The notes beneath the pieces are model-generated. The model was not told where the DNA came from. It made no database searches and saw nothing but the letters and a program-made list of their open reading frames with translations. Below, piece by piece: positions 44,829 to 55,877 of a stretch of 64,000 bases of DNA; within the stretch, counting starts at the first letter, position 1, and each line of letters opens with the position of its first letter. The translations under genes and the position numbers were made by a program. Origin of the DNA: Gonium pectorale (taxonomy: Eukaryota; Chlorophyta; Chlorophyceae; Chlamydomonadales; Volvocaceae). The DNA lies in contig LSYV01000007.1 in assembly GCA_001584585.1 (NCBI GenBank), forward strand, positions 515,386 through 579,385, read 5' to 3'.

Positions 44829-47800
44829 ATGGGGCATGGTTCTTCGGTCCTTTCAGGTCTTTCAAGCGAAAAAGATGAACGTGATTTCCACGTGAATACC
44901 GACCACTTCCTTGTCAAGCTGTCGCGGCAACCCAGCCTGTTGACCAAGCCTGTTTCGGCTCTGGGCAAGCTTCTGGGCGCGCCGAAGACGGCCATACACG
45001 CGGCATGCGAGACGAAAAACGTCCAGGTAAGGCTGGACTGCGGCCGGATAGGTCTCGCACCCGCCCAGCATGTGGCTCTCAAGTGTGAACGGATTACATG
45101 CATTAAACGCATTCACAAGTGACATGGCCGATTTAGACATTTGGCACCAGGTTTCTCGGCCTGTTATGGGCCATAAAGATGCACGTATATATCTGCCAAA
45201 TGCGCATTCCTGCGGACGCCTACAAGCCTGCCCGGCACGGCGCCCAAGTGCCCACGTCAGCATGTCCTTCCAAGGCACGCGTGCCTCATGCTGTGTCACC
45301 ATAGCCCAAGGTGTACATCATGGGATGGAAATGGCCCATCCTGGGTTGTAACAGTCCTGGACCAACCGTTTGGATCGTTGGGAGCTCGGAGCTGTCTGGG
45401 CCTGCCCAGCTACATTACCCCGACCTTCGGCATCCTCCTGCCCCATGCCCACGCATTTATATCTCTACTCAGCTGGTACGCCAAGTCTTCAGTTTCCTGG
45501 CAACGAGCGACCTGGAGACCGTGCGTACGGCACTCGCACCCTATTGCCACCGGCACAAGCTCGGCCTACCACGACGTGTGGTCGACGGTGTTCGCATTGC
45601 TGCCAACCTTGAATGCGGCAAAGGTGCGGGAGGGGGTGCGCACCCGGGTGGCGGGAGGGGCGCCGTCAGCCCGAACAACCGATGCAGTACAACTGCAACC
45701 ACCGCTCGCGCATGGGATGTACGGACAGCACGGAAGGGGTGGACCCAATGTCCACAACTCTATGCGGCGCATGTGGTGTAGCGGCTTACCAGGGTCATGT
45801 TGCGTTCCCCTTGACGCGCTGTCCGGCTCCACAGGCCAGACACCGCTCATGAGCGCCTGCTATGTGGGGTGTCCGGAGCTGGTACGCTTCCTGCTGTCGC
45901 AGGTGAGACACGGTCAGGCCATGGGGTGCATTAGAGGATTACGCACTGGGGATATAACGCGCTTGGGCCTTGTTGCCTGCCGTTGCCGTAAGCCGTTTGG
46001 CTGCCTCGGTGTACAAAACCCGCGGCGTGTCTGGCACCTGGGGCGGAAGCTCTCTCTTCGGCTTCCTCACTTGCCGCTGTGCACCCCGCTGACGTACACA
46101 CGCGTTGACCTGTGGGCCGCAGGGCGCAGACCCTTGGGTCGCTGACCGCTGCGGGAGCCGCACCGCCCTGCACTATGCTGCGATCTCGGGCTGCGAAGGT
46201 TGCGTGGCGGCGCTGCTGGAAGGGCCTCCACAGCACCTGACGCGGGATGGCAAACGGTGGGGCAGATGGTGGGGGGGCAGTGGGGGACGCCAAACCGTGC
46301 CCGCAGGTACCGGTATTCCGGGGCTCCTCGCCAGGATTGTACGCTGTGCTATTGTTGCCGCGCGCTCGGAATGTGAGCGGGCATGGCGCCGCCAGGAGGC
46401 GGAACGTGTGTTCGCCGGGGCCGATCGCGGTGTCCCAACACCAGTCAGCGCATGAGACCATGGCTGCCAGGGCACGCCTACGTTTGTAGGCCCACGATAC
46501 CGTGCGGTAGCTGCCCCCCGCCCGGCCCTGCCCCGCGCCCCGCCGCGCTCTGCCACGCCACCGTTCGACGCCGATTTGCGCGCCTGCAATGCTGCCGGTG
46601 TAAATGCCAAAGGCGTGCCCCCACTCGCCGCAGGTATGTGAACGTGCGCAGCCTGTGCGGCCTGGCGCCTCTGCACTACGCGGTCTACCACGAGCGCCAC
46701 GACGCGCTGCATGAGCTGCTGCGACACGACCCGGACCTGTGCGCCGCCACCGTGGTTGGCGAGACGTACGACACGTGGTCAGACGGGCACGCGCAAGCCA
46801 CGGCGCTGCACTTCGCAGCGGCGAGCGGCAACGCCACCGCAGCGATGGAGATCCTGCGCTGCTATGTAAGTTGGTATGCGGCGATTCCGAGCTTGGGTGG
46901 GGACAGGGCATATTTGCGCTGACACTTTCAGACACGAAGATCGCGAGTTTTTGTTCCTCGCAATTGCCTGGCCGGCCCTCGCAGGCCGCCCGGCGGCGCA
47001 CACGCGCGATTCCGGACCCGCGCCGGGCGCGCGATTCCGGCGGGCGGCGGCCCTGGCAGCTGGCGGCCGCCCACTACCCCGCGCAGCGCGGCCTCGCCTT
47101 CATTCTGCACCCGGACCAGTCGCTAGGGGACATCGTGGGAGGCGACGAGGCCCTTCAGGTGCGTCGGGCTGGGGCGGGTGGTGGTGGCGAGGCGGGGCAG
47201 GAGGGGGAGAGTGCCCTAGGGCACGTGCAGGTGGGCGGGGAATGGTGTAGCTGGCCGGTGAGAGGGGGAGGGCGGCGGGTGGTACAGGTGGGCAAAAGGG
47301 CAGAGGCTGGGGACGTTAGTTTTGAATGGACTGGGTCGGGCTTCGTTATGCAAAGGACTGGAAGGCGGGGACATGCGGGACCCGCTGAAGTTGGGCCAGT
47401 AGCAGGGCAGCGTGCGGCACACCTGGGTGCGGATCGGAGTGCGTGTGGGGGAGGCGCGGCGGGCTGACGGCGCCCGGGCGGGTGGCAGATGGTTGAGACG
47501 GATGCGCCCAAAGGCGCAGTGCGACAGAGGAGGGCGGGCACTTGTGCGTGCACCGATCGCGTCCCACGGCACAGCCCGCGTGAGCATGTCCATCCGCCTG
47601 CCCGTCACGCACCGCGCATCCTCCCGCTCGTCACTGGCGGGCAGCACCACGTGTTGTGCCCCGCCCCCCACCTCCATTATCGCCCGCCCCTCCCGCGCTG
47701 AAGGACTACTGCCTGGGGCCGCCGTCGCTGGCCGCCTTGACCGCGGCGGCCCTCAAGCAAAAGCTGCTGGCGGACCTGGATGCGCAGGGCGCCGACGGGA

Positions 47801-49529
47801 TGGTGGGTGTGGGGGCGTGGGTACTTGCAGTGCCGGCCGGAATGGGGTTTGACGGGCGGGCCGTTCGGCAGCGGTGCCCTGGATGCTGCGGCTATGGACA
47901 GAGAGTGCTGGCGGGGTGAGTTGGATGGGTGCCGAAGCCCGCGCATGGGAAGCGAGTTGCAGGCGCTGAATTTTATGAAGCTTCGGGCCAGCATCCCCAG
48001 CTGCGGTTTGCATAGCATTCACTCCCATGCCAGGGCCATGCTCCTTAAGGCCTGCTGCAGCTTTCCTTCTACTGCATCTGTCTAGGAGTTTGCAAACGTG
48101 CCTTGCTGTAACGTTTGCAACACATGAAGGGGGCTGTTACCCAAGCCTGCACCCTGTCGACTGCACGCATCCCTTCCTTTTGAAGGACCCAGTACGTAGT
48201 CCTTACGCACCCCATCCGGCTACACTAAATCTCGGCTATCTGTCGAAACGTCCTGCTCTTGCCTGGCTGGCGCAGGCCATGCGGCTCTCGACCTTCCCCC
48301 GCGTGGACGGCATCGGTGGGTCTGTCGCGTCCGCCGGTCCCGGATGCAGCGGCCGCGCGGGCGCCCCGGGTGGCACTCCGGCTGCCTGCGACTCGCCCCC
48401 AACGTGCAGGGGCTCGTTGGACTACCAAACGGGGCTTGTGGCGGAGCCGGGGCTGGTGCCGAGGACGCCGTCAGTGGCAGAGCGGGGCCCTGCACTCGGC
48501 CCAAGCTCGCAGCTGCGGCCGTGCGACAGCGGCGCCCTCCGGGGCAACGCATCTGGCGGCGAGGCGCATCCCTTCGGCATCGAGGACGCGTCTAACAGCA
48601 CGGCCGGCGCCGTGGTCAGCGCCGGCGTGGGCGCGGGCGGGCAGCGCGCCTCGGCTTCCTTTGAGGCCACACTCCGCGCCAGCTCCAGCACCAGTGGCGC
48701 CGCCATCGCATCCGTCGTCAGCATAGCGAGCTCTGGCAGCGGGCGGCGCCGCCCCGACGACGCCGCTGGGTGGTTGCCAGGACAGCAGGGTGAGGCCGAG
48801 GTTCGCAGCCGCACGTGCAGGGGCCTAGGCGGCTCGCTCGAGCGTGACGGGGCCGGTACCCTTGCGGAGCCGTCCGACCGGCGCTGCGCCACCGTCGGCG
48901 GCGTCGCAGTCCCGGCGGCCTTCCACGATGGCCGTCCGCTGTCCGGCGGCCTGCGCGCCAGGAACCCGTTCAACGGCATGTCCGTGCTCATGAGCGTCGG
49001 CGCCGGCGGCAGCGGTCTAGTCAGTGCTGGTGGCGAAGGCGCCGATGGAGCAGGCGCCACCGCCGCTGCCGCTGCGCACGGGGCCTCGTTGTCGCCCGTC
49101 GGGTTGGGGGCTGGCTCCAGCGGTCGGGCTTTCTCCGCGGCAGCTGGCTCATCTGGCGGCTCGCTCCGCCGCTCCGGTCGCTGGCTGGGGGGACCCGTGC
49201 AGCCCGGGAGCTTCACTACGGCCTCTGTCAATCGTAGCAACGCTGGCAACTTAGCTACTGGGGAAGGGCATCTGGGTCAGGAGCGTGAGCGAGGCATCAG
49301 TGCCGCCGCGGCGGTGCTGATGGACGAAGACGACGCCGACGCGGACGACTGCGCCTGCGGGGTGTGTTTCGCTGACAGGGAACAGGTCGCCCCGCCCGCC
49401 TGCGGCCACGGCCTGTGCACCGGTTGCGCGCGGGAGCTGTGCCGCTCCATGCGGAACAACCAGCCGCTGCTGTGTCCCTTCTGCCGCCGGCCGGTGGCGG
49501 GGTTCGTCCGCGCCCTGCGGGCCCACTAA
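44829..49529 (+). CDS. Ankyrin-repeat RING E3 ubiquitin ligase, XB3/XBAT-like (copy 1), 8 exons, 769 aa
   Basis: Exons: 44829-45026, 45473-45623, 45835-45902, 46123-46256, 46634-46865, 46985-47158, 47704-47802 and 48276-49529. Phases 0,1,0,2,0,0,0 all agree. Ankyrin repeats run from about residue 50 to 320: TAIHAACETKNV, GQTPLMSACYVGCPELVRFL, RTALHYAAISGCEGCVAALL, GLAPLHYAVYHERHDALHEL, ATALHFAAASGNATAAMEIL and a final block with RRPWQLAAAHY. About 350 residues of Ser/Gly/Ala-rich linker follow, then a C3HC4 RING at about 709-755 (CGVCF, CGHGLCTGC, CPFCRRP). The overall plan, including a start MGHGSS that fits N-myristoylation (Gly2, Ser6), matches the plant XB3/XBAT family, whose members ubiquitinate signalling proteins at membranes. 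The second exon, VFSFLATSDLETVRTALAPY, lies between repeats. An AATAAA-like stretch is at 49567. Confidence 0.86.
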
Positions 49530-52237
49530 CCGCGGGTGCGCTAGGGTGTGACCCGCCCTTGTGCGAAAATAAAGCATTTTTTCTAGTTGAGCGCAGTAGG
49601 TGGGGCGCGTCTGTGGGAAGTGGCTGTGCGGGGCTGGTCCAGAAGCCCAGGGAGCATAGCTCTGCTAACCCTCAGCTTGACCCGCGGGTCGTAAGCTCAA
49701 GCGGTCAGCGTTTACGGATTGCACGACTGGATGCGGCCCTGTTGGCACTAACTAACGGCTTCAACGGCCCCCGCATCCAGCGTTCACACGCGTAACCGCG
49801 TCTGTCCGTCACTGCATATCCCGCCTGCCCGTCCTGTCATCGACGTCTGGCCGTCAGCCTCGACATGCGTATGTGGCGCACACCCTTTGCTCGTGTTGTG
49901 CGTCTGTCGTGTCTTCCTACACGGCGGCTTGCCCGCTCACAACGATTCGGAACCTGCAGTTGCACGGACCGCGTCTTCTGGCGGGTGCCGTTACACCTCT
50001 GTTTCTCTGCCCGTCAGTATGGCCGATGTATGCGCTTGCTGATTGGACCTTACAATGGGAGCGAAAGCGTTGCTGCAGGGAAGGCACGGTTGGTGTTCTC
50101 ATACTAAGTGACGATTCGGGAAGGAGCTACGCAACTGCTAACCCTGCTAACGGTCATATCGCGAGTTTCTGGTGTGCGTCTCGCATCCGCTGCATTTTAT
50201 TGTTCGCAACCGCACGCGCGTCACTTGGCCAGCCGGTGGCTTCTGGGCAGACGATTCATTTCATTTCACCTTTTCTTATTCATGCAGGCGCTCTGGCAGG
50301 GGAGGTTGCGCACCGTGTTTGTTGACCTGTATCATGTATAGTTAACTGCAGCCGTTAGCCCTAATTAGTAATCTGGGCGGCTGTTCAAATCGGAACTCTT
50401 GGATTATGTATGTCTTTTTTGCGTAACGTGCTGCACGCCTGGTGTGCCGGCTGCACACGAAGCCCTTCCCGGATTGAGCGCACGGCTGTCTACCGGTACC
50501 ACACATACGGAGCATAAGCGTTAGATTTACACGTTTGTGACGGCGGTCCGTGTGTGCTTCCTCGCTCCTCTGCTGTGGACGGTCTGGGGCAGCGGAGGCG
50601 CACTATCCGCCAAACTATAACTATCTACAAGGGATACCTGTGACTGTGAGGTGCTGCACGACATCAGTGTATAGCGGTATTCTTCACATTTATTTGCTGC
50701 GTAGCATATATGATGATACATACTGTTGGAATGTGAACATGGTGAGTGGGTTACACGATGCGGGTGGCGTGCCATCGTCATACCGTATTAGGCGGCACCC
50801 GTAGTGCCGGCACTCGCGCAGGAAGCGTCCGTTGGGGTATTGCGGTGAGTACTGCCCGTTGCGGGTGCAGCGTGCGTCAGGGCTCTTGCGTGGGCCACGA
50901 CCTGGGGTCCCGTGCTGGCATACCTTTCTTGCGCCGTGAACTTCGCGAGCCTAGGCTTTTGCCTGGTCCCCCATGGCCGACAGTGCGTATTTGCCCGGCG
51001 CTGCGGCCCCGGCGCAGCGCAACTGCCGGGTGTAGTTAAGTGAGGCAGGGGCGCGGGATTCTAGGCAGTCTGTGGGAGCAGCCCTCTCCGTGCTGCTGGC
51101 GCTGCGCTACGCGGGATCGCTGTGTGCGTCTATTTGTGCCGCCCTGGGTTGTCGGTCCCGAGCCACGTTTGCCCACTGCAAAGCGCGTTCGTGCGCATGT
51201 ATATGTCGACTGGTGTGCACTTTCGCCAATGGCACTTCTCAAGTACCTCCTGCTGTCGTGCGATGTCGGCACAGTATCAAGCATGCCCTACCATCTGCAT
51301 TGCTGTCCATTCTTTGCAGCATTTGAGTTCCTGTGATGGCACCAACGCTAGCGCAGTTTCGCCACTACCAGCGCAACTGTGTATCTCGCTTGGGCGCATG
51401 CACACGATCTACTTTCCTTTGCCCTGGACTATCAACTATGTGTCCAGTGCGCCTAGCGCTGCCGTACTTGGCCGACCCCGTTCCCTCCCCCGTCACTGTT
51501 TGAGATTGTCGCGCACCGGACATGGCGACCCACGGGCCGGCCATGGACACAGTTCATACGAGCCGGGATTGCGACGCTGCGCCTTATCTAGATAGATATC
51601 CGACACGGGAGGAAGCGTGTGTGGAGCGCATTCACAGGAACGGATGCCGCTCGCGCGGTGAGGCGCGATCAGCACCATCGACCATGCACCACCCAAGTCA
51701 ACCAATCTACGAGACCAACCGACGCCAGAAAGCATCAAGGTGCATTACAACCTTCATTTGAGACTATGTAATATTGATCGAGACACAGCTAAACCTTATC
51801 AATGCAGCTTTCGGCCAGGTTATGATGGAATCTGCACACTGCGACTTTAATAAGCGACCTAATGTGGCTACAAGCTGGTATCAGGGCAGTTTAAGAACAC
51901 ATTATATCTAGGAATACGGATAAATCACCAAAGAAACCCAACCGCCGACGTGCCCGAGGCGTACGCGAACAGCGCGAATACTGGTTACTGGTCGGCAACA
52001 TAGCAGCCAGGAAGCTATTGATGAGAAGAAAGAATAAGAATGCTTGCTACAGTGCGCGGTCTATTGTGTGGAGACAGCAGCATTTGGAGGCAGCAGCAAC
52101 CTTCCCAGGATACCAACCGGCAACTACCGGCGACCTTCTCGAGGCGCGTGCATGATTGTGCATGAGTACTTGAGCATTCACGCCGTAAAACCCTTTAAAA
52201 ATTCCGACGTGTGGTGGCATCGGCTGCCCGTCGAGCC
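49530..52237. other. AT-richer intergenic region, possible retrotransposon relic
   Basis: No gene was recognised in 2.7 kb. From about 51700 to 52050 the sequence is clearly richer in A and T than its surroundings. It contains TGGTATCAGGGC at about 51879, one base away from the usual initiator-Met tRNA primer-binding site of LTR retrotransposons. No gag or pol frame follows before the next gene. Confidence 0.35.
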
Positions 52238-53678
52238 ATGAGCCGCGCCACGCAGGGCACTCCGAACACCACGCGCCGGCTTGCGATGCTGCAGGCCTTA
52301 GGAGTGCTTGCGCGCAAGCTGTGGAGCCTCGCGGCCGTCGCCATCGTGTTGGTGCTCTCCTGGCCAGGTCAGTTGTTGCGGCGCTGATCTCTCGCGAACC
52401 CACGGTGTACCCTTCCCTGTCCTGCCCTGCCTTGTGCACTTGTTCCGTGCCTTTCCGCAACCGCCTTGCTGGCATCGTGGGCCTTGGAGTTGCGGCTTTG
52501 TCCGCGTAAGGACTGCCCATTCCCTGGCCGATCGGATGCCCCTTGCTTCCTCCCTGTTCATCCCTGTCTGGCCCCTATGCTGCCCTCGCAGTTCCTCGGG
52601 CAGTTGCAGCCCGCGGCATTCGCGAACTCAGCTCGTGCCCACGAGACTTCACTGCCCCGGAACAGCAGAATGCCCACGTTTCTGCACTCAGGGTGCTGAT
52701 GAGGGTGACGCCAACCGAGAGGAATGTAGATGATGAGAAGGAGAGCAGACATGCGAAGGGCAACGACGAGGACCGGGTTGGCGGCAGCAAGCCGCTCAAG
52801 GCCGCATGTCCGCCCCAGCCGCCGTCACCTCCCCCGCCGCGTCCTCCCCGCCCTCCCCGCCCACCACCCGGCATCCCGCGCCCGCCCACCACACCTCGGC
52901 CGCCTCGGCCGCCACCTCGCCCGCCCCGGCCGCCGCGCCCACCTGGTTACCCCGAAGAATGCCAAGCTAAATGCACGAAGTGCATTGAGCACATGCAAGT
53001 TGGCCCGCCTGCACCGCCGCCTCCATCACATTCAAGTCCACAGCCGCCGTCGCCCCTGCAGCCCAGTCCTGAGCCTCCAAGATCTGTGCCACCAACCCCT
53101 CTGCCGCCCAGTCCCAAGCATCCAAGCCCCTCACCTCCAGAGCCTAAGCATCCCAGCCCCCAGCCGCCGTCGCTCCTGCCGACCAGTCCCCAGCCTCCAC
53201 GCCCATTACCGCCTCCTCCTCATCCGGACAGTCCTCTTTCAACCAGCCCGCGACACCCCTTACCGAAGAACAAAGACAAGGACAAGCACGACAAGGAGGC
53301 CAAGGATGACGACAAAAATGAGGGCAAAAATGAGGACAAGGACATCGGTAGGGAAGGGGATGACCATACAGACGAGGACGACCATGACACTGGTGATGAG
53401 GACACGGGTAAGGACGACGCGAACGGATGGCGCAGCCACCCGCCTAGCCCTCGCTCCTCGTCACGAAAGCCGCCATTACCCAAGCCAACATCGCCCAAGC
53501 CGCCAACCCCAACACCGCCGAGGCCCATGCCTCCTTCTCCAAGTCCGCAAAGCCCCGGTCCTCCGGCCCGCGTCCCCCGTCTCCGCGGCCACCCGGCCCG
53601 CGCCGTCCACCCCCGCGGCCGCCTGCCCCTACGGATAAAGGCAAGGACAAAGACAAGGATGAATACAATGATGACTGA
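52238..53678 (+). CDS. Secreted hydroxyproline-rich (Ser-Pro rich) wall-type glycoprotein, apparent frameshift
   Basis: Exon 1, 52238-52367, encodes a basic head and a hydrophobic core ([17 protein letters not shown]), a signal peptide or membrane anchor. It joins in phase 1 to exon 2 from 52592. After a short head with one Cys come: a first Pro module rich in PPRPP; a linker [12 protein letters not shown]; a second module of [12 protein letters not shown] type; a charged linker of Lys/Asp/Glu ([18 protein letters not shown]); and a third Pro module. At 53563-53565 the open frame stops being proline-rich, and the +2 frame takes over with [17 protein letters not shown] and the ending [14 protein letters not shown] before TGA at 53676-53678. 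One missing base in the CCTCC run would explain this, giving about 405 residues. Such proteins are O-glycosylated on hydroxyproline and build the algal cell wall. It lies between the two ankyrin-RING genes. Confidence 0.75.
53563..53565 (+). other. Probable one-base deletion in the hydroxyproline-rich gene
   Basis: Upstream of this point frame 0 is a clean Ser-Pro module. Downstream, frame 0 turns into Arg/His/Val-rich sequence while the adjacent frame gives an uninterrupted Pro module plus a Lys/Asp tail echoing the charged linker at about 53260-53370. It is either a sequencing or assembly error in a GC-rich run or a true mutation. Confidence 0.7.
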
Positions 53679-54976
53679 TGTCGGCACCTACAGTTGGCGG
53701 CGTCAGGTGGGCGTCAAGCAAGGCAAGGTTGGCCGGGTAGAAAGGAATCGGGCGAGACGCCGTCAGCAGACATGTCTGGGGCGGACGCGCTGGGACGGGT
53801 GCTGATACTGTGGGTTGAGGAATGTGGGGGATGGGCCATGCCACCAACCCTCCACTGTGTGGCACGTCTGCCAACATTGATCTTTTAGCTTTGCGGTTAT
53901 GGGGCCATGCGGTACTGCGGGTCCGCATCCAGGGTTTCCTGCGGGTGTCAGTTGCGGGTTCACATGCTGTACGGAGTACCAGTCTTAGGCCAGCTTCCAT
54001 GGGCTAAACGCTGAGCCAGACTGCAACCGGCATCTGCGGCACACCCTGCGCCGCCCTTCACCACCCACAGGCAGAGTCGTGAACCTCAACGTAACCTTGA
54101 CAGTCCCGCCAGTCCGTCTTCAACACCCGCAAGCAAGGGTCTATTGCCGCAAGACCGCTGTACGATGACCCGGGACCCGAGCAGGTCGCCATGGCTGGGG
54201 CGTGTGGACCATGGCATAATCCGGCTAGGACAGGCATTGAGCCCTAGCTCATATGTATGGAGGGCCCTTGCTCGCTCGTCCCAGCAGCATGCACCGGTAC
54301 GGCGCTCTCGCCGCGCAATGCATTTTAAATGTTGATGGCTATCAGTGCTCTGACTGTCAGTTGATCAGGGTAAACATGTATACCACATACCGGTATAGTA
54401 CATGTGGTGTTTACGCCTATTTGCTATGCTCTTAGATCTGCGGCAGAACTCGCCCCGCACGTCCCCTATAGAACATTCAGTGTGCAAGGTGCGCTGGTTG
54501 CCAGCTGAGATGTGTTGGCTTAAGCGATTGGGCGTTAAGCGCATCACTGCAGGGCAGACGCATGGAATTACATTCCGTTGCCTGCGGCTCTTATTTATCT
54601 GATTGTGGCAAGATTGCTCCTGTGACGTCGTTGTCGCCGAGAAGATGTTCGGCCCCGCAGCGCAGTTGCATGTTGGGTACGAGAAACTCCAAGAAACGTT
54701 TCTCAGTGACACCCGTACGTGTGTGATTTTCACGATGTGCTATGGTATGCATGGCGGACGTGTCGTGCTTGCATCATGAGGTTTGGCCTGCCGATGTCTC
54801 GTGGCATGAGTACATTGGATGGAAAAACTTCTTGTCCCTGGATGCTGTTCCTAGCTGGTTTTAGGCGTGCACGGAGCCCCTTCACGAAGTCGCTGCTTAA
54901 CTTCCGCACTACTGCTACCAAACGCGCCTCAGGCAGCGTTCCCAAGCACTATGATGTCGCATGTGACGGCCATGGC

Positions 54977-55019
54977 CAGCAGCGACCCACACGCGCTGTC
55001 GACCCGTGGGTCGCTGCTG
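54977..55019. repeat. Inverted repeat, 14-base perfect arms
   Basis: CAGCAGCGACCCAC at 54977-54990 and its exact reverse complement at 55006-55019, with a 15-base loop. It could be a hairpin terminator-like structure or the remains of a small foldback element; no gene abuts it. Confidence 0.8.
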
Positions 55020-55282
55020 TTGGCACGGAATGATTGATGTGCACCAGCCGGCAGCAGCCGCAGCCGAGAGCAACGCACGGGGTTAAGTTCAAATGCAATT
55101 CAATATGAAACCATGCGGCTCGCTATAGATGGAAGAGAAAAAGAGAAATGTGTTCAGTCAGTTCAAATGCAACCCAACATGTGGGTGTGTATGTCCGTAG
55201 AGGCTGCCTTCCCCGTTTCTGGTTCTCTTTTTTAACATGAAACCATCATGCGGCTCGCTATAGATGGGAGAAAGACGGCGCC

Positions 55283-55413
55283 CGCCTCTACGTTCATATA
55301 CACCCGAAGGCGCGACGTTTCCGGTAGGGCGGACGGGTACAATTCAAGGCATGTTACGTTCGTCCCGCCCCTAAAGACCGGCTTAACAGCTTACCCGGTT
55401 TGTCGGGCTTCAC
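55283..55413 (+). repeat. Dispersed repeat, copy 3
   Basis: This copy has CGAAGGCGCGACGTTTCC, the GGGCGGACGGG tract and CGTTCGTCCCGCCCC in the same order as at 9931 and 18013. It continues like copy 1 with gaccggctta and acccggtttgtcg. Its frame reads TRRRDVSGRADGYNSRHVTF. It directly follows a duplicated 35-base unit ending in ctatagatgg. Confidence 0.7.
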
Positions 55414-55832
55414 CTGGTGTACTGCAAGGTTTCAAGGTTGAGCTGCGGTGGTGTTGTCGTCACGGCCACACTGTACAGCAAGCGAAGTGGCATAGGTAGT
55501 GGTCGCGCACGTGTGACCAGGACTACTCAGCACAATGGTCCGCGCAACGCCGATGCAAAGACACAGGCCATTCGCCGAGACAATCCAATAAAATGCGACA
55601 TGTGGAAATGAAAAGCTGTGGATAGTAAACAACCCGCACCCAGCGCCGTAGATCCTCGAAGGCAACTCCCAACGGACTCCATGCGGCCCATTCAGTTCCC
55701 TGCACGGAGGGCACCAGTCGGTGTTGAAGCAGATTTGTGAAAGCGTCCAGACCGGCTGCAGAGGGACCCAGCACTGCTAGGAATCCGATCGAATGCCCTT
55801 GGACAAAGACGCCCGACAAAGCTGCCGTCGCC

Positions 55833-55877
55833 TCACCGCCACTCCCACCTGGCTATCCCGAAGAGCGCAAACACTGA
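55833..55877 (+). pseudogene. Relic similar to the hydroxyproline-rich gene
   Basis: The frame reads SPPLPPGYPEERKH and stop. The DNA around CCACCTGGCTATCCCGAAGA closely matches CCACCTGGTTACCCCGAAGA at 52939-52958, where the intact gene encodes PPGYPEEC. Only about 40 bases are alike, so this could also be chance use of a common wall-protein motif. Confidence 0.3.

Noticed and set aside
48422..49249. Minus-strand open frame of about 275 codons over ankyrin-RING copy 1
   Set aside because: The same antisense effect over a low-complexity linker exon.
52730..53638. Arg/His/Ser-rich plus-strand frame of about 300 codons
   Set aside because: It is the shifted reading of the proline-module DNA in the hydroxyproline-rich gene.
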